A stretch of DNA of 64,000 bases from Streptomyces bathyalis (GCF_015910445.1 NZ_CP048882.1:6383501-6447500); one strand, 5' to 3'. Shown: positions 1 to 8,787, counted from the stretch's first letter. Notes: generated by a model not told the origin, from the sequence alone. A program made the numbers and translations.

Positions 1-1
1 C

Positions 2-658
2 GTCGTCGTACGCGCCGACGACTCCGACCCTGAGTACGTCTCGCGCGGCGGCCACAAACTCGCGGGCGCACTCGAGGTGTTCGGGCCGCTCGGCCTGCGC
101 ACCAAGGACCGCCGCGCCCTGGACGCCGGCGCCTCGACGGGCGGCTTCACCGACGTACTGCTGCGCGCCGGCGTCGCCGAGGTCGTGGCCGTGGACGTCG
201 GCTACGGGCAGCTCGCGTGGTCGTTGCAGAGCGACGAACGCGTCACCGTCAAGGACCGCACGAACGTACGGGAGTTGACGCTGGACGACGTGGACGGCAC
301 CCCGGTGGACCTCGTCGTGGGAGACCTGTCCTTCATCCCCCTCGGGCTGGTGCTCCCCGCCCTCGTGCGGTGCTCCGCGCCGGACGCCGACCTGGTGCTC
401 ATGGTCAAGCCGCAGTTCGAGGTCGGCAGGGAACGGCTGGGCAGCGGCGGCGTGGTGCGCGGCGCCGAGCTGCGCACGGAGGCCGTCCTCGGGGTCGCCG
501 GCCACGCCGCACGGCTGGGCCTCGGCGCGCTGGGGGTGACGGCGAGTCCGCTGCCGGGGCCGTCCGGCAACGTCGAATACTTTCTTTGGCTGCGCGCCGG
601 TGCACCCGGGATCGACGCGTCCGATGTCGAGCGAGCTGTGGCGGAGGGTCCGAAATGA
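2..658 (+). CDS. tlyA: TlyA-family rRNA 2'-O-methyltransferase (5' truncated by window edge)
   Basis: The frame is open from the first bases of the window, so the start and most of the N-terminal S4 RNA-binding domain lie upstream. The visible part opens with the family motif YVSRGGHKL and continues through an FtsJ-like SAM methyltransferase fold: DAGASTGGFTDVLL (SAM-binding loop), a VDVGYGQL strand, GDLSFI, and a KPQFEVGRE segment. TlyA enzymes methylate 2'-OH of cytidines in 16S and 23S rRNA and influence capreomycin sensitivity in mycobacteria; that is family knowledge, not tested here. The stop codon overlaps the ATG of the NAD kinase gene (ATGA), so the two are translationally coupled. 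The tlyA - NAD kinase - recN order is conserved in Actinobacteria and supports the assignment. Confidence 0.93.
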   Translation, partial: VVVRADDSDPEYVSRGGHKLAGALEVFGPLGLRTKDRRALDAGASTGGFTDVLLRAGVAEVVAVDVGYGQLAWSLQSDERVTVKDRTNVRELTLDDVDGTPVDLVVGDLSFIPLGLVLPALVRCSAPDADLVLMVKPQFEVGRERLGSGGVVRGAELRTEAVLGVAGHAARLGLGALGVTASPLPGPSGNVEYFLWLRAGAPGIDASDVERAVAEGPK

Positions 659-1560
659 CGACAGCCGGTGACGCCCGTACGGTCTTCCTGCTCGCCCACA
701 CAGGCCGCGGAGCAGCCGTACGCAGCGCCGAACTGGTCGTACAGGGCCTGCTGCGCAAGGACATCGGCGTGCGGGTGCTGGAGGAGGAGGCCGGCGCCCT
801 GCCGCTGCCCGATTCCGTGCGCACGGTGCCGTCCACGGAGGACGCGGTCGAGGGCTGCGAGCTGATCATCGTGCTCGGCGGCGACGGGACGCTGCTGCGC
901 GGCGCCGAGTTCGCCCGCGCCTCCGGCGTGCCGATGCTGGGCGTCAACCTGGGACGGGTCGGGTTCCTCGCGGAGGCCGAGCGCGACGACCTGGAAGAGG
1001 TCGTGCACCGGGTCGTCACCCGGGGCTACGAGGTGGAGGAGCGCATGACGCTCGACGTCCTCGTGCGCACCGACGGACGGATCGTGCACCGCGACTGGGC
1101 CATCAACGAGGCGTCCGTGGAGAAGGCCTCCCGTGAGCGGATTCTGGAGGTCGTCACCGAGGTCGACAACCGTCCCGTCTCCCGGTTCGGCGGCGACGGT
1201 GTCGTGTGCGCCACACCCACCGGCTCCACGGCCTATGCCTTCTCCGCCGGCGGTCCCGTGGTCTGGCCCGAGGTCGAGGCGCTGCTGATGGTGCCGATCA
1301 GCGCGCACGCGCTCTTCGCCAAGCCGCTCGTGACGGCGCCGGAGTCGGTGCTCGCCGTGGAGGTGCAGCCGCAGACGCCGCACGGCGTGATGTGGTGCGA
1401 CGGGAGACGCAGCGTCGAACTCCCCGCGGGTGCGCGCGTGGAGGTGCGCAGAGGATCCGTGCCGGTCAGGCTGGCACGTCTGCACCACGCGTCGTTCACG
1501 GACCGGCTCGTCGCCAAGTTCGCGCTGCCGGTGGCGGGTTGGCGCGGCGCGCCGCACTGA
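655..1560 (+). CDS. nadK: NAD kinase
   Basis: ATP-dependent phosphorylation of NAD to NADP in the cytoplasm. The 301-residue product carries the kinase signature GGDGTLLRG near residue 80, the NLGRVGFLAE loop, the NEASVEK motif that contacts the nucleotide, and the glycine-rich CATPTGSTAYAFSAGGP segment, in the order expected for PpnK/NadK. Length fits the family (about 290-310). The ATG at 655 was chosen because it overlaps the tlyA stop as ATGA; the frame is open further upstream inside tlyA, but that part is out-of-frame shadow of tlyA. It is followed after 72 bp by recN, probably in the same transcription unit. Confidence 0.95.
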   Translation: MTTAGDARTVFLLAHTGRGAAVRSAELVVQGLLRKDIGVRVLEEEAGALPLPDSVRTVPSTEDAVEGCELIIVLGGDGTLLRGAEFARASGVPMLGVNLGRVGFLAEAERDDLEEVVHRVVTRGYEVEERMTLDVLVRTDGRIVHRDWAINEASVEKASRERILEVVTEVDNRPVSRFGGDGVVCATPTGSTAYAFSAGGPVVWPEVEALLMVPISAHALFAKPLVTAPESVLAVEVQPQTPHGVMWCDGRRSVELPAGARVEVRRGSVPVRLARLHHASFTDRLVAKFALPVAGWRGAPH

Positions 1561-1632
1561 CGCGCGCCGCCTCCCACGACCGGGCGACCACCCCTTCCGG
1601 GCCTGGGGTGGGGGTACCTCCGCGGACTGCGT

Positions 1633-3393
1633 ATGGTCGTACCCGTGTTGGAGGAGATGCGGATCAGGTCCCTGGGCGTCATCGACGACGCTGTCGTCGA
1701 ACTGTCCCCAGGCTTCACCGCGGTGACCGGTGAGACCGGAGCGGGCAAGACCATGGTCGTCACCAGCCTCGGGCTGCTGCTCGGCGGACGGGCGGACGCC
1801 GCCCTCGTACGGGCCGGAGCCAAGGCAGCGGTGGTCGAGGGGCGGATAGTCGTGCCGCCGGAGTCGTCCGCCGCGGTCCGCGCGAGCGAGGCCGGAGCCG
1901 AACTCGACGACGGGGCACTGCTCGTCAGCCGTACGCTCTCCGCCGAAGGGCGCTCACGTGCGCACGTCGGCGGCAGGTCCGTGCCCGTCGGGCTGCTGGC
2001 CGAGCTGAGCGACGACCTCGTCGCCGTGCACGGACAGACCGACCAGCAGGGGCTGTTGCGCCCCGCGCGCCAGCGGCAGGCCCTGGACCGCTTCGCCGGT
2101 GAGGCCGTCTCCGCACCGCTGGCCAGATGGACGACCGCGTACCAGCGGCTGCGCAGCGTGAGCGGCGAACTCGACGAGATCACCACCCTCGCGCGCGAAC
2201 GCGCACAGGAGGCGGACATGCTCCGCTTCGGCCTGGAGGAGATCGCAGCCGTCGAGCCGCTCGCGGGGGAGGACACCGAACTCGCAGCCGAGGCCGAGCG
2301 CCTCGGCCACGCCGAAGCCCTCGCCTCCGCCGCCACCACCGCACACGGAGCCCTCGCGGGTGACCCCGAGGACCCCGGCCGCCCCGAGAACTCCGACGCG
2401 GCGGCGCTGGTCTCGGCCGCGCACCGCGCCCTGGAGGCACAGCGCGCGCACGACCCCGCGCTGGCCTCGCTGGCGGATCGGCTCGGCGAGGTCTCCATCC
2501 TGATGAGCGACGTCGCCGGCGAACTCGCCGGATACGCCGACAACCTGGACGCCGATCCTCTCCGGCTCGCCGCCGTGGAGGAGCGGCGCGCGGCACTGGC
2601 CCAGCTCACCCGCAAGTACGGCGAGGACATCGCCGCCGTCCTCAGCTGGTCGGAGGAGAGCGCCGCACGCCTCGCCGAACTCGAGGGGGACGACGAGCGG
2701 ATCGGCGAACTGTCCGCCGAGCGCGACGCCCTCATCACCGAACTCACAAATCTCGCCCAGCAGTTGACCGACGCCCGTACGGACGCGGCGAAGCGCTTCG
2801 CGGACGCCGTCACCGAGGAGCTGTCCGAGCTGGCCATGCCGCACGCCAGGGTCTCCTTCGCGCTCGGGCGAAGCGACGCGGCCGCCGGCGCCATCGGGCT
2901 CGAACTGGACGGCCGCAGCGTCGCGTTCGGGCCGCATGGCACGGACGAGGTCGAGCTGCTGCTCGCGCCGCACCCCGGGGCGCAGCCGCGTCCCGTGGCC
3001 AAGGGCGCCTCCGGAGGTGAGCTCTCGCGCGTGATGCTCGCCGTGGAGGTCGTCTTCGCGGGTGCCGACCCGGTGCCCACGTATCTCTTCGACGAGGTCG
3101 ACGCGGGGGTCGGAGGCAAGGCGGCGGTCGAGGTGGGACGACGGCTTGCACGGCTGGCGCGGTCGGCCCAGGTCGTCGTTGTCACGCACCTTCCGCAGGT
3201 CGCCGCGTTCGCCGACCGGCATCTGGTCGTGGAGAAGACCGACGATGGTTCCGTCACGCACAGCGGCGTCCAGGCGATGGAGGGAGAGTCCCGGGTGCGG
3301 GAGCTGTCCCGGATGCTCGCGGGCCAGGAGGACTCCGAGTTGGCCCGGGCCCACGCGGAGGAACTGCTCGAGGCGGCGCGCTCGGGTTCCTGA
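1633..3393 (+). CDS. recN: DNA repair protein RecN (SMC-like ATPase)
   Basis: RecN is an SMC-like ATPase acting early in double-strand break repair. The 586-residue product has an N-terminal Walker A (TGETGAGKTMVV, around residue 35), a long charged middle that should form the coiled coil (Glu/Ala/Arg-rich, about residues 150-400), then the ABC signature KGASGGELSRVML and a Walker B TYLFDEVDAGVGG, followed by VVVTHLPQVAAFAD. This order is diagnostic. The start is uncertain: ATG 1633, GTG 1645 and ATG 1657 are in frame, and homologous N-termini begin near MRIRSLGV (1657); a GGAGG lies too close to 1657 to serve it, so an upstream start is kept. No SOS box was seen directly upstream, so it is likely read from the tlyA promoter or from a weak local one. 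Confidence 0.94.
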   Translation: MVVPVLEEMRIRSLGVIDDAVVELSPGFTAVTGETGAGKTMVVTSLGLLLGGRADAALVRAGAKAAVVEGRIVVPPESSAAVRASEAGAELDDGALLVSRTLSAEGRSRAHVGGRSVPVGLLAELSDDLVAVHGQTDQQGLLRPARQRQALDRFAGEAVSAPLARWTTAYQRLRSVSGELDEITTLARERAQEADMLRFGLEEIAAVEPLAGEDTELAAEAERLGHAEALASAATTAHGALAGDPEDPGRPENSDAAALVSAAHRALEAQRAHDPALASLADRLGEVSILMSDVAGELAGYADNLDADPLRLAAVEERRAALAQLTRKYGEDIAAVLSWSEESAARLAELEGDDERIGELSAERDALITELTNLAQQLTDARTDAAKRFADAVTEELSELAMPHARVSFALGRSDAAAGAIGLELDGRSVAFGPHGTDEVELLLAPHPGAQPRPVAKGASGGELSRVMLAVEVVFAGADPVPTYLFDEVDAGVGGKAAVEVGRRLARLARSAQVVVVTHLPQVAAFADRHLVVEKTDDGSVTHSGVQAMEGESRVRELSRMLAGQEDSELARAHAEELLEAARSGS

Positions 3394-3535
3394 CGGAGGG
3401 CGAGCGCCTGCGAGGACGCCCGCGCCGGAGCCTGGCGGCAAGCGCGTTCCGGGGTCCAACCACGGCCCGGAATGAGAAGAATGCGCGCGCCGGGCGTGGC
3501 TTCCCGGGGGATGTAACAGCCGCCGCACAGGTCTT

Positions 3536-3901
3536 GTGCCGCCCATGCGGCCGCCCTTGCGGTTCGAAGTCAACGGCTCCCGGGCCTCCCTCGCCTTCGA
3601 CTTCGAGTCGATGAACGAGCTCCACTTCCACGACGCCACCGCGGCCGACACCGAAGCCGGCCTCCGGCGCCTCCTCGTCACCGAGCCCGCCCACCCCTAC
3701 CTGGACGCATCGTGGCCGCCCGGTCACGGCCTGGGCTGTGACCACGCATTCGTCCACGAGATACACGACTTCGTGACGGCGGCGGCGGACCCGGAAGCGT
3801 CCTTGCATCCGTCCTTCGCGGACAGACTGCAGGTCCAGCGCGTCCTGGAGGCGGTGGAGCGCAGCGCAGCGGACGCGTCCCGCTGGGCCGGCGTGACGTA
3901 G
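3536..3901 (+). pseudogene. C-terminal remnant of a Gfo/Idh/MocA-family oxidoreductase
   Basis: The 121-residue frame matches from memory only the last third of NAD(P)-dependent sugar oxidoreductases: NGSRASLAFDFESMNELHF, LLVTEPAHPYL, WPPGHGLG, a HAFVHEIHDF stretch and a C-terminal SFADRLQVQRVLEAVERSA. Family members are about 350-390 residues with an N-terminal Rossmann domain (GxGxxG) and a catalytic EKP lysine motif; neither is present here or in the 142 bp upstream. I therefore call it a truncated, non-functional relic. It starts abruptly just after recN, suggesting a deletion junction. It could in principle be expressed as a short peptide, but no convincing ribosome-binding site precedes it. 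Confidence 0.75.
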
Positions 3902-4205
3902 CGGGCGCTGCGCAGTACCCCCCCCGGGTCCTGAAGGACTCCGGCAGACCGGAAGACGCTCCGAGCAGGGTGGCCTCGGCGAGCCTCTGCGCGGACTTCG
4001 TCAGCCGGCCGACCTCGTAGTACATGCGCCGTCACCTGGGTGAGTGATAGCGGTACGGTACTGGGCGCGATGTGCCGCACCGGTGACTCCGGTGCGGTGA
4101 CGGGGCACCGGCCTCGACTGGCATGCTGGGCCAGTCCCGCACGGCCTGCCGTCCCGCACGCCGACGCCCTTCCTCCGACCGGACCACTTTGGAGCTCGAC
4201 CTGCT
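3902..4205 (+). other. Intergenic stretch, no recognised gene
   Basis: About 300 bp between the oxidoreductase relic and the glycosyltransferase gene. It contains a run of eight C residues near 3918-3925 and, on the minus strand, a short open stretch starting at 4025 (MYYEVGRLTKSAQRLAEATL...) that I do not recognise and that may be another fragment of lost coding sequence. The promoter of the glycosyltransferase gene presumably lies in its second half. Confidence 0.5.
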
Positions 4206-5369
4206 GTGAGCCTTCCCCCCACGCCGCCCCCACCCTCAGCCGTCCGGGAGCCGCAGCACGCCGTCCAGGTCGTGGACGGTGCGAGTGCCGGCACCGGCGC
4301 CCATGTGCGCTCGCTCACGGAGGGACTCGTGGCGCGCGGCCTGCGGGTGACCGTCTGCGCGCCGTCGGGCGCCGAGGAGGTGTACGGATTCACCGGCGCC
4401 GGGGCCCGTTTCGCACCGCTCCCCGCGCGCAACGAGCCGGAGGCGGCGGCGGGGCTCCGCCGGCTGTGTGCGGACGCCGACCTCGTGCACGCGCACGGCG
4501 TGCGTGCCGGGCTCCTGGCACTCACCACCCTCGCTCTGTCGGGGCGCGCCGGGCGGGCCCCGCTCGTGGTGACCTGGCATCACCGCAGCAACGCCTCCGT
4601 TGCGCGGGCGCCGCTGCGGCGGCTGATGGAGCGTCGCGTCGCGTGCAGCGCGTCGGTCGTTCTCGCCGTCACCACAGACCTCGTCGACCGGGCCCGGCGG
4701 CGCGGCGCCCGCGACGCACGCCTCGCGCCCGTCGTCCTTCCCGGTCCGGCCCGCGACGAGGCCCCGCTGGAGCCGCGGGCCGCCGTGGAGAGCCGGGCGC
4801 AGCACAAGTCGCGCGCCGAAGTGGGGGCGGTGGGGCGTCCGTTGGTCTTCAGCGTGGGGCGTCTCGACGACCGTCACGGTTACGGCACCGCCCTGAGCGC
4901 CGCCCGTTCCTGGCGGCACCTGGATCCGCCGCCTCTGCTGGCCATCGCGGGCGAGGGGCCGCAACGCGCCCAGCTGCAACGGCGCATCGTCGAAGAGGAG
5001 TTGCCCGTACGGCTGCTGGGCCGGCGTGACGACGCCTTCGAGCTGCTGGCCGGCGCGGATGTGGCCCTTCTCAGCTCACGCTGGGAGGGCCGTCCGCTGC
5101 TGGCGCAGGAGGCGCTGCACGGAGGGGTTCCGCTGGTCGCCACCTCGGTCGGGGGTGTGCCGGAACTGGTCGGCGACGCCGCGGAGTTGGTCCCCTACGG
5201 AGACGCGCGTGCCATCGCGGCGGCCGTCGGCGGACTGCTGGCCGATCCCGAGCGCCGTGAGGGCCTCGTCGCGCGCGGCCTGGCCCGCGCGGCGGAGTGG
5301 CCCACGGAGGAGTCGACGGTGGCCCATGTCCTCAGCGTCTACGACGAGTTGACCGGAGCGCGTCCCTGA
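4206..5369 (+). CDS. GT4-family glycosyltransferase
   Basis: A 387-residue GT-B fold glycosyltransferase of the GT4 type. The N-terminal half shows the glycine-rich opening (GASAGTGAHVRSL), DADLVHAHGVRAG and VVTWHHRSN; the C-terminal half has the nucleotide-sugar site with FSVGRLDDRHGY, AIAGEGPQRAQL, and the EX7E-like region SSRWEGRPLLAQEALHGGVPLVATSVGGVPEL. No signal peptide or membrane segment is seen, so it acts in the cytoplasm or at the inner membrane face. Acceptor and donor cannot be told from sequence. The GTG start follows TTTGGAG by 11 bp. A glycosyltransferase between recN and pyrG is, from recall, common in Streptomyces. It converges on the lacI-type gene. Confidence 0.88.
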   Translation: MSLPPTPPPPSAVREPQHAVQVVDGASAGTGAHVRSLTEGLVARGLRVTVCAPSGAEEVYGFTGAGARFAPLPARNEPEAAAGLRRLCADADLVHAHGVRAGLLALTTLALSGRAGRAPLVVTWHHRSNASVARAPLRRLMERRVACSASVVLAVTTDLVDRARRRGARDARLAPVVLPGPARDEAPLEPRAAVESRAQHKSRAEVGAVGRPLVFSVGRLDDRHGYGTALSAARSWRHLDPPPLLAIAGEGPQRAQLQRRIVEEELPVRLLGRRDDAFELLAGADVALLSSRWEGRPLLAQEALHGGVPLVATSVGGVPELVGDAAELVPYGDARAIAAAVGGLLADPERREGLVARGLARAAEWPTEESTVAHVLSVYDELTGARP

Positions 5370-5498
5370 GCCCTGCTCGGCGGGACGGCCGTCCAAGGTC
5401 CCGCCCCGGGTCCCGCCCCCCGACCCGGTCCGTCTCCGTTGCCTACGATCCCTGAAGCACCGCCCGACTCCCGCCCCCGTCCTGCTCGTTGAGGGCTC

Positions 5499-6548
5499 TC
5501 AACTCGACTCGCGCACGACCAGCGTGGCCGGCGTGATGACAGGCGCGGGCGGCGCCGCGTCCGTACCGACGGCCAGCCCGATGCGGCGCAGCAGCAGTTC
5601 GGCCATCATCCCGCCCATGCCTTCCACGTCCTGACGCACCGTCGTCAGGGGCGGTGAGGCCCAGGCGGCGGGTTCCAGGTCGTCGTAGCCGACGACGGCC
5701 ACGTCCTCGGGCACGCGGCGACCTCGGGCCCGCAGCGTTCGCAGCGCACCGGAGGCCATCAGGTCGTTCCCCGCGAAGACGGCGTCCAGCGAGGGGGCGG
5801 CGTCGAGCAGACGGGCCATGGCACGCTCGCCGCCCTCGGCGGTGAAGTCGCCCTGCGCGACGAGTGATCGGTTCGCCTCGTGGACGCCGACGCCCAAGGC
5901 GTCGCAGTAGCCGTGCAGCCGGTCCAGGGCGGAGGTCTGGTCGAGGGGCCCGTTGATGACGGCGATGGTGCGCCGCCCTCGCTCCTGCAAATGAGCAACG
6001 GCCTGCCGTGCGCCGTCCCGGTTGTCGGTGTCGACGTAGAGCAGATCCGCCTCCTCCTCGGCTCCCGGCCAACCGGGCCTGCCGCCGAAGACCGCCGGCA
6101 GACCCGACCGGCGTGCCATGGCGGGCAGGGGGTCGTCGCCGTGCAGGGAGAACATCAGGGCGCCGTCGACGTGACCGGCCGACAGATACCGTCCGATGCG
6201 CGCGTAGTCCTTCTGCCGCTCCAGCATCATCAGCAGCAACTGGGTGTCGTGATCGGCCAGTTCGCGGCTGATACCCCGCAACTGCTGAGCAAAGAACGGG
6301 TCGGCGAAGACGCGGCTCTCCGGCTCCGCGATGACGACGGCCACGGCACCGGTGCGCCGGGTGACGAGGGTGCGGGCGGCGTTGTTGGGCACGTAACCCA
6401 GCTCCTCGACGGAGTTCCGCACCTTCTCGCGGATCTCCTCGCGGACGCCGGGCCCCCCGTTGACCACCCGCGACACCGTCGCCCTTGAGACCCCGGCATG
6501 GGCCGCCACGGCCTCCAGTGTCGGGCGGGACTCGCGGAAAGTGTGCAC
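5499..6548 (-). CDS. LacI-family transcriptional regulator of the adjacent glucanases
   Basis: Repressor with an N-terminal LacI helix-turn-helix (TLEAVAAHAGVSRATVSRVVNGG, hinge helix ELGYVPNNAARTLV) followed by a periplasmic-binding-protein-like effector domain (AVVIAEPESRVFADPFF, FAGNDLMASGAL, VAVVGYDDLEPA). I place the start at GTG 6548 (349 residues), because GGGAG sits 6 bp upstream and because the alternative ATG at 6614 would lie only 3 bp from a perfect palindromic operator and has no ribosome-binding site. If 6614 were used the protein would carry 22 extra residues. It is divergent from the GH16-GH64 operon, so the likely ligand is a beta-1,3-gluco-oligosaccharide; that is inference from context. 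Confidence 0.9.
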   Translation of the reverse strand: MHTFRESRPTLEAVAAHAGVSRATVSRVVNGGPGVREEIREKVRNSVEELGYVPNNAARTLVTRRTGAVAVVIAEPESRVFADPFFAQQLRGISRELADHDTQLLLMMLERQKDYARIGRYLSAGHVDGALMFSLHGDDPLPAMARRSGLPAVFGGRPGWPGAEEEADLLYVDTDNRDGARQAVAHLQERGRRTIAVINGPLDQTSALDRLHGYCDALGVGVHEANRSLVAQGDFTAEGGERAMARLLDAAPSLDAVFAGNDLMASGALRTLRARGRRVPEDVAVVGYDDLEPAAWASPPLTTVRQDVEGMGGMMAELLLRRIGLAVGTDAAPPAPVITPATLVVRESS

Positions 6549-6575
6549 GAACAACTCCCATTCTTTGCCTAGGTC

Positions 6576-6605
6576 TTGACCAATGCCGGGTTCGGTGGGC
6601 AGTGT
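6576..6605 (+). promoter_or_regulatory. Putative promoter of the GH16-GH64 operon
   Basis: A TTGACC box at 6576-6581 is followed after 18 bp by CAGTGT at 6600-6605, a weak -10. The predicted start point would fall inside or just before the palindromic operator at 6618, a layout in which bound LacI-type repressor would block initiation. The -10 match is poor, so the call rests mainly on position. Confidence 0.4.
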
Positions 6606-6617
6606 GCTGTGCATGAC

Positions 6618-6633
6618 GTGAGAGCGCTCTCAC
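6618..6633. promoter_or_regulatory. Palindromic LacI-type operator
   Basis: GTGAGAGCGCTCTCAC is a perfect 16-bp palindrome with the central AGCGCT typical of LacI-family operators in Streptomyces (CebR and relatives bind GGGAGCGCTCCC-like sites). It lies between the divergent LacI gene and the GH16 gene, 25 bp upstream of the GH16 ATG, so occupancy should repress the glucanase operon and could autoregulate the repressor. Confidence 0.82.
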
Positions 6634-6658
6634 CCCCCACCAACGAGGAGCGTAAGTC

Positions 6659-7618
6659 ATGCTCTTGAAGAGCGACAGACGGCGCTGGGCACTTGCCGGC
6701 ATCGCGGCACTGGCCGCCATCGGGACCTGTGTGGCCCCGTACGCCCAGGCCGACGAGGGCGGCAACTCGGCGCAGAAGCAGAAGAAGGCGCCGGCGCTCG
6801 AGGAGGTCTGGCGCACGGACTTCGACGGCGCCGCCGGATCCGTTCCGTCCGGCGACGACTGGATCATCGACAAGGGGCACAACTACCCGGGCGGGCCCGC
6901 GAACTGGGGCACCGGCGAGATCCAGGAGTACACCGACAGCCCGGAGAACCTGCAGCTCGACGGCGATGGCCATCTGAAGATCACCGCGTTGAAGAACGGT
7001 GAGAACTGGACCTCCGCACGCATCGAGACCAAGCGCACCGACTTCGCCGCCCCCGAGGGCGGAAAGCTGCGCATCGAGGCGGGCCTCAAGCTGCCGAACG
7101 TCTCCGGAGACGAGGCGCTCGGCTACTGGCCGGCCTTCTGGACCCTGGGCGACGCCTACCGGGGCAACTATCAGAACTGGCCCGGTGTGGGCGAGTTCGA
7201 CATCATGGAGAACGTCAACGGCCAGAACACCACGCACGGAGTGCTGCACTGCGGCACCAACCCGGGTGGGCCGTGCAACGAGACGACCGGCATCGGCAAG
7301 GCGCACGAGTGCGCCGGCGACTGCAAGGCGGACTTCCACGAGTACGCCATCGAACTCGACCGCAGCGGCGGGACCGAGGAACTGCGCTGGTACGTCGACG
7401 GCGAGCAGTTCCACTCCGTGAAGGAGTCGGACATCGATGCCGGGACGTGGTCGAAGGCCACGGACCACGGCCACTTCATCCTGCTCAACCTCGCCATGGG
7501 CGGCGCCTTCCCCGACGGTGTCGCGGGCTCGAAGACCCCCACCGCCGCCACCAAGTCCGGCGGCTCCCTGACAGTCGACTACGTGTCGGTCGAAAGCACC
7601 GGAGGTGCCTCCAAGTGA
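6659..7618 (+). CDS. Secreted GH16 beta-1,3-glucanase (laminarinase type)
   Basis: 319-residue extracellular enzyme. Residues 1-32 form a Sec signal peptide (KSDRRR basic start, hydrophobic ALAGIAALAAIG core, AQA cleavage site). The mature part is a single GH16 domain: TGEIQEYTDSPENL, RIETKRTDFAAPEGGKLRIEA, WPAFWTLG, and the active site EFDIMENVNG with the ExDxxE arrangement typical of laminarinase-type members (nucleophile and acid/base glutamates). No carbohydrate-binding module is attached. GGAG lies 8 bp before the ATG. Its stop overlaps the GTG of the GH64 gene, so both enzymes are made together and should act on the same substrate, such as fungal cell wall beta-1,3-glucan or laminarin. 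Confidence 0.93.
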   Translation: MLLKSDRRRWALAGIAALAAIGTCVAPYAQADEGGNSAQKQKKAPALEEVWRTDFDGAAGSVPSGDDWIIDKGHNYPGGPANWGTGEIQEYTDSPENLQLDGDGHLKITALKNGENWTSARIETKRTDFAAPEGGKLRIEAGLKLPNVSGDEALGYWPAFWTLGDAYRGNYQNWPGVGEFDIMENVNGQNTTHGVLHCGTNPGGPCNETTGIGKAHECAGDCKADFHEYAIELDRSGGTEELRWYVDGEQFHSVKESDIDAGTWSKATDHGHFILLNLAMGGAFPDGVAGSKTPTAATKSGGSLTVDYVSVESTGGASK

Positions 7619-8787
7619 TCAGCCGCAGGTCCCTCATCCGCGGTGCCGCCGCATCGGCGGTCGCCCTGCCGGCGGCCGGTCTCCTCGTGACGCAGGCAGG
7701 CGGTGTGACACGCAAGAAGGCCGGCAAGGCCGCCGGCCCCCTGTCGTTGAAGATCGTCAACAAGAGCGGCCAGTTCGACAACAAGTCGGTCCACGTCTAC
7801 ATCGTCGGCAACGACGGCACGAACCAGGTCCACGTCACCCCGGAGGGCGAGCTCAAGCCGGTCTCCGCGGGCGACAACGGCAGTGACGGCTTCACGGACT
7901 ACGCCATCCCGCTCTCGGGCAGCGAGACGACGCTGAAGCTGCCGGAGATGTCCGGACGCATCTACTTCGCGCTCGGCGACAAGCTGAAGATCAAGGCGGT
8001 CGAGGGCGGCGACGGGAAGGCCGCGCTGGCCTACCCGGCGGGCTGGGTGGCGTCCGACCCCAACTTCGGAGTGCTGCACGACTGCGCGGAGTTCACGTAC
8101 AAGAACGGCGCCATGTACTGCAACACCACCATGGTCGACATGTTCAGCGTGCCGCTGTCCATCCAGCTCAAGGGCGACAAGGACCAGACGACGGGCACCC
8201 TGAAGGAGGGCGGACGCGAGAAGATCTTCAAGGACGTCGCCGCCGCCGAGGGCTTCTCCGACCTGGTGATCGACGACAAGCGCGTCATCGCTCCCGGACA
8301 CGGCCTGGGCGAGGGGAAGTTCGCCGAGAACTTCTTCGACGCCTACGTCGAAGAGGTGTGGAGCACCTACTCCGGCAAGGAACTCGTCGTCACGACCAAC
8401 GCAGGCAAGTTCACCGGCAAGGTCAGCGGCGACAAGCTCTCCTTCACCGGGCCGGCCGAGGTCTCCTTCAACAAGCCCAGCACGAAGGACATCCTCTTCT
8501 GCGACGGTGCCCTCGCGGCACCGAACGACGGCACGACCGGTCCGGTGGCCGCCATCCTCGGCGCCGCGTTCAACCGGACCACGCTCGCCTCGACGGCGTC
8601 CCAGCCGACGACCGACCCGGCCGAGTTCTACAAGGGCAAGTTCGCCCACCAGTACTCGAAGGCCATGCACGCGGCCACAGAGGACGGCAAGGCCTACGGC
8701 TTCGCATTCGACGACGTCGCGAGCTTCGCCTCCTACATCGAAGACGGCGGGGCCGGCGAAATGACGTTGACGCTGACCCCGTTCTGA
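7615..8787 (+). CDS. Tat-exported GH64 beta-1,3-glucanase
   Basis: 390-residue product that I assign to GH64 (laminaripentaose-producing beta-1,3-glucanase, thaumatin-like fold) from LKIVNKSGQFDNKSVHVYIVGND, LPEMSGRIYFALG, NFGVLHDCAEFTYKNGAMYCNTTMVDMFSVP and DILFCDGALAAPND. The N-terminus SRRSLIRGAA followed by a mild hydrophobic stretch is a twin-arginine signal, unlike the Sec signal of its GH16 partner. The GTG start overlaps the upstream TGA (GTGA), so translation is coupled. A strong terminator hairpin follows at 8875-8913. Endo-acting GH16 plus oligosaccharide-releasing GH64 would together supply inducer for the LacI-type regulator. Confidence 0.9.
   Translation: MISRRSLIRGAAASAVALPAAGLLVTQAGGVTRKKAGKAAGPLSLKIVNKSGQFDNKSVHVYIVGNDGTNQVHVTPEGELKPVSAGDNGSDGFTDYAIPLSGSETTLKLPEMSGRIYFALGDKLKIKAVEGGDGKAALAYPAGWVASDPNFGVLHDCAEFTYKNGAMYCNTTMVDMFSVPLSIQLKGDKDQTTGTLKEGGREKIFKDVAAAEGFSDLVIDDKRVIAPGHGLGEGKFAENFFDAYVEEVWSTYSGKELVVTTNAGKFTGKVSGDKLSFTGPAEVSFNKPSTKDILFCDGALAAPNDGTTGPVAAILGAAFNRTTLASTASQPTTDPAEFYKGKFAHQYSKAMHAATEDGKAYGFAFDDVASFASYIEDGGAGEMTLTLTPF

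Noticed and set aside
202..1557. Long minus-strand open frames opposite tlyA/NAD kinase, recN and many other genes
   Set aside because: In GC-rich DNA, antisense and out-of-phase frames stay open by chance. These have His/Arg/Gly-rich, domain-free translations and lie wholly on top of well-identified genes.
3678..4025. Minus-strand frame starting MYYEVGRLTKSAQRLAEATL
   Set aside because: The first 30 residues look protein-like, but the rest is antisense to the oxidoreductase relic; no family recognised, so it was only mentioned as possible debris.
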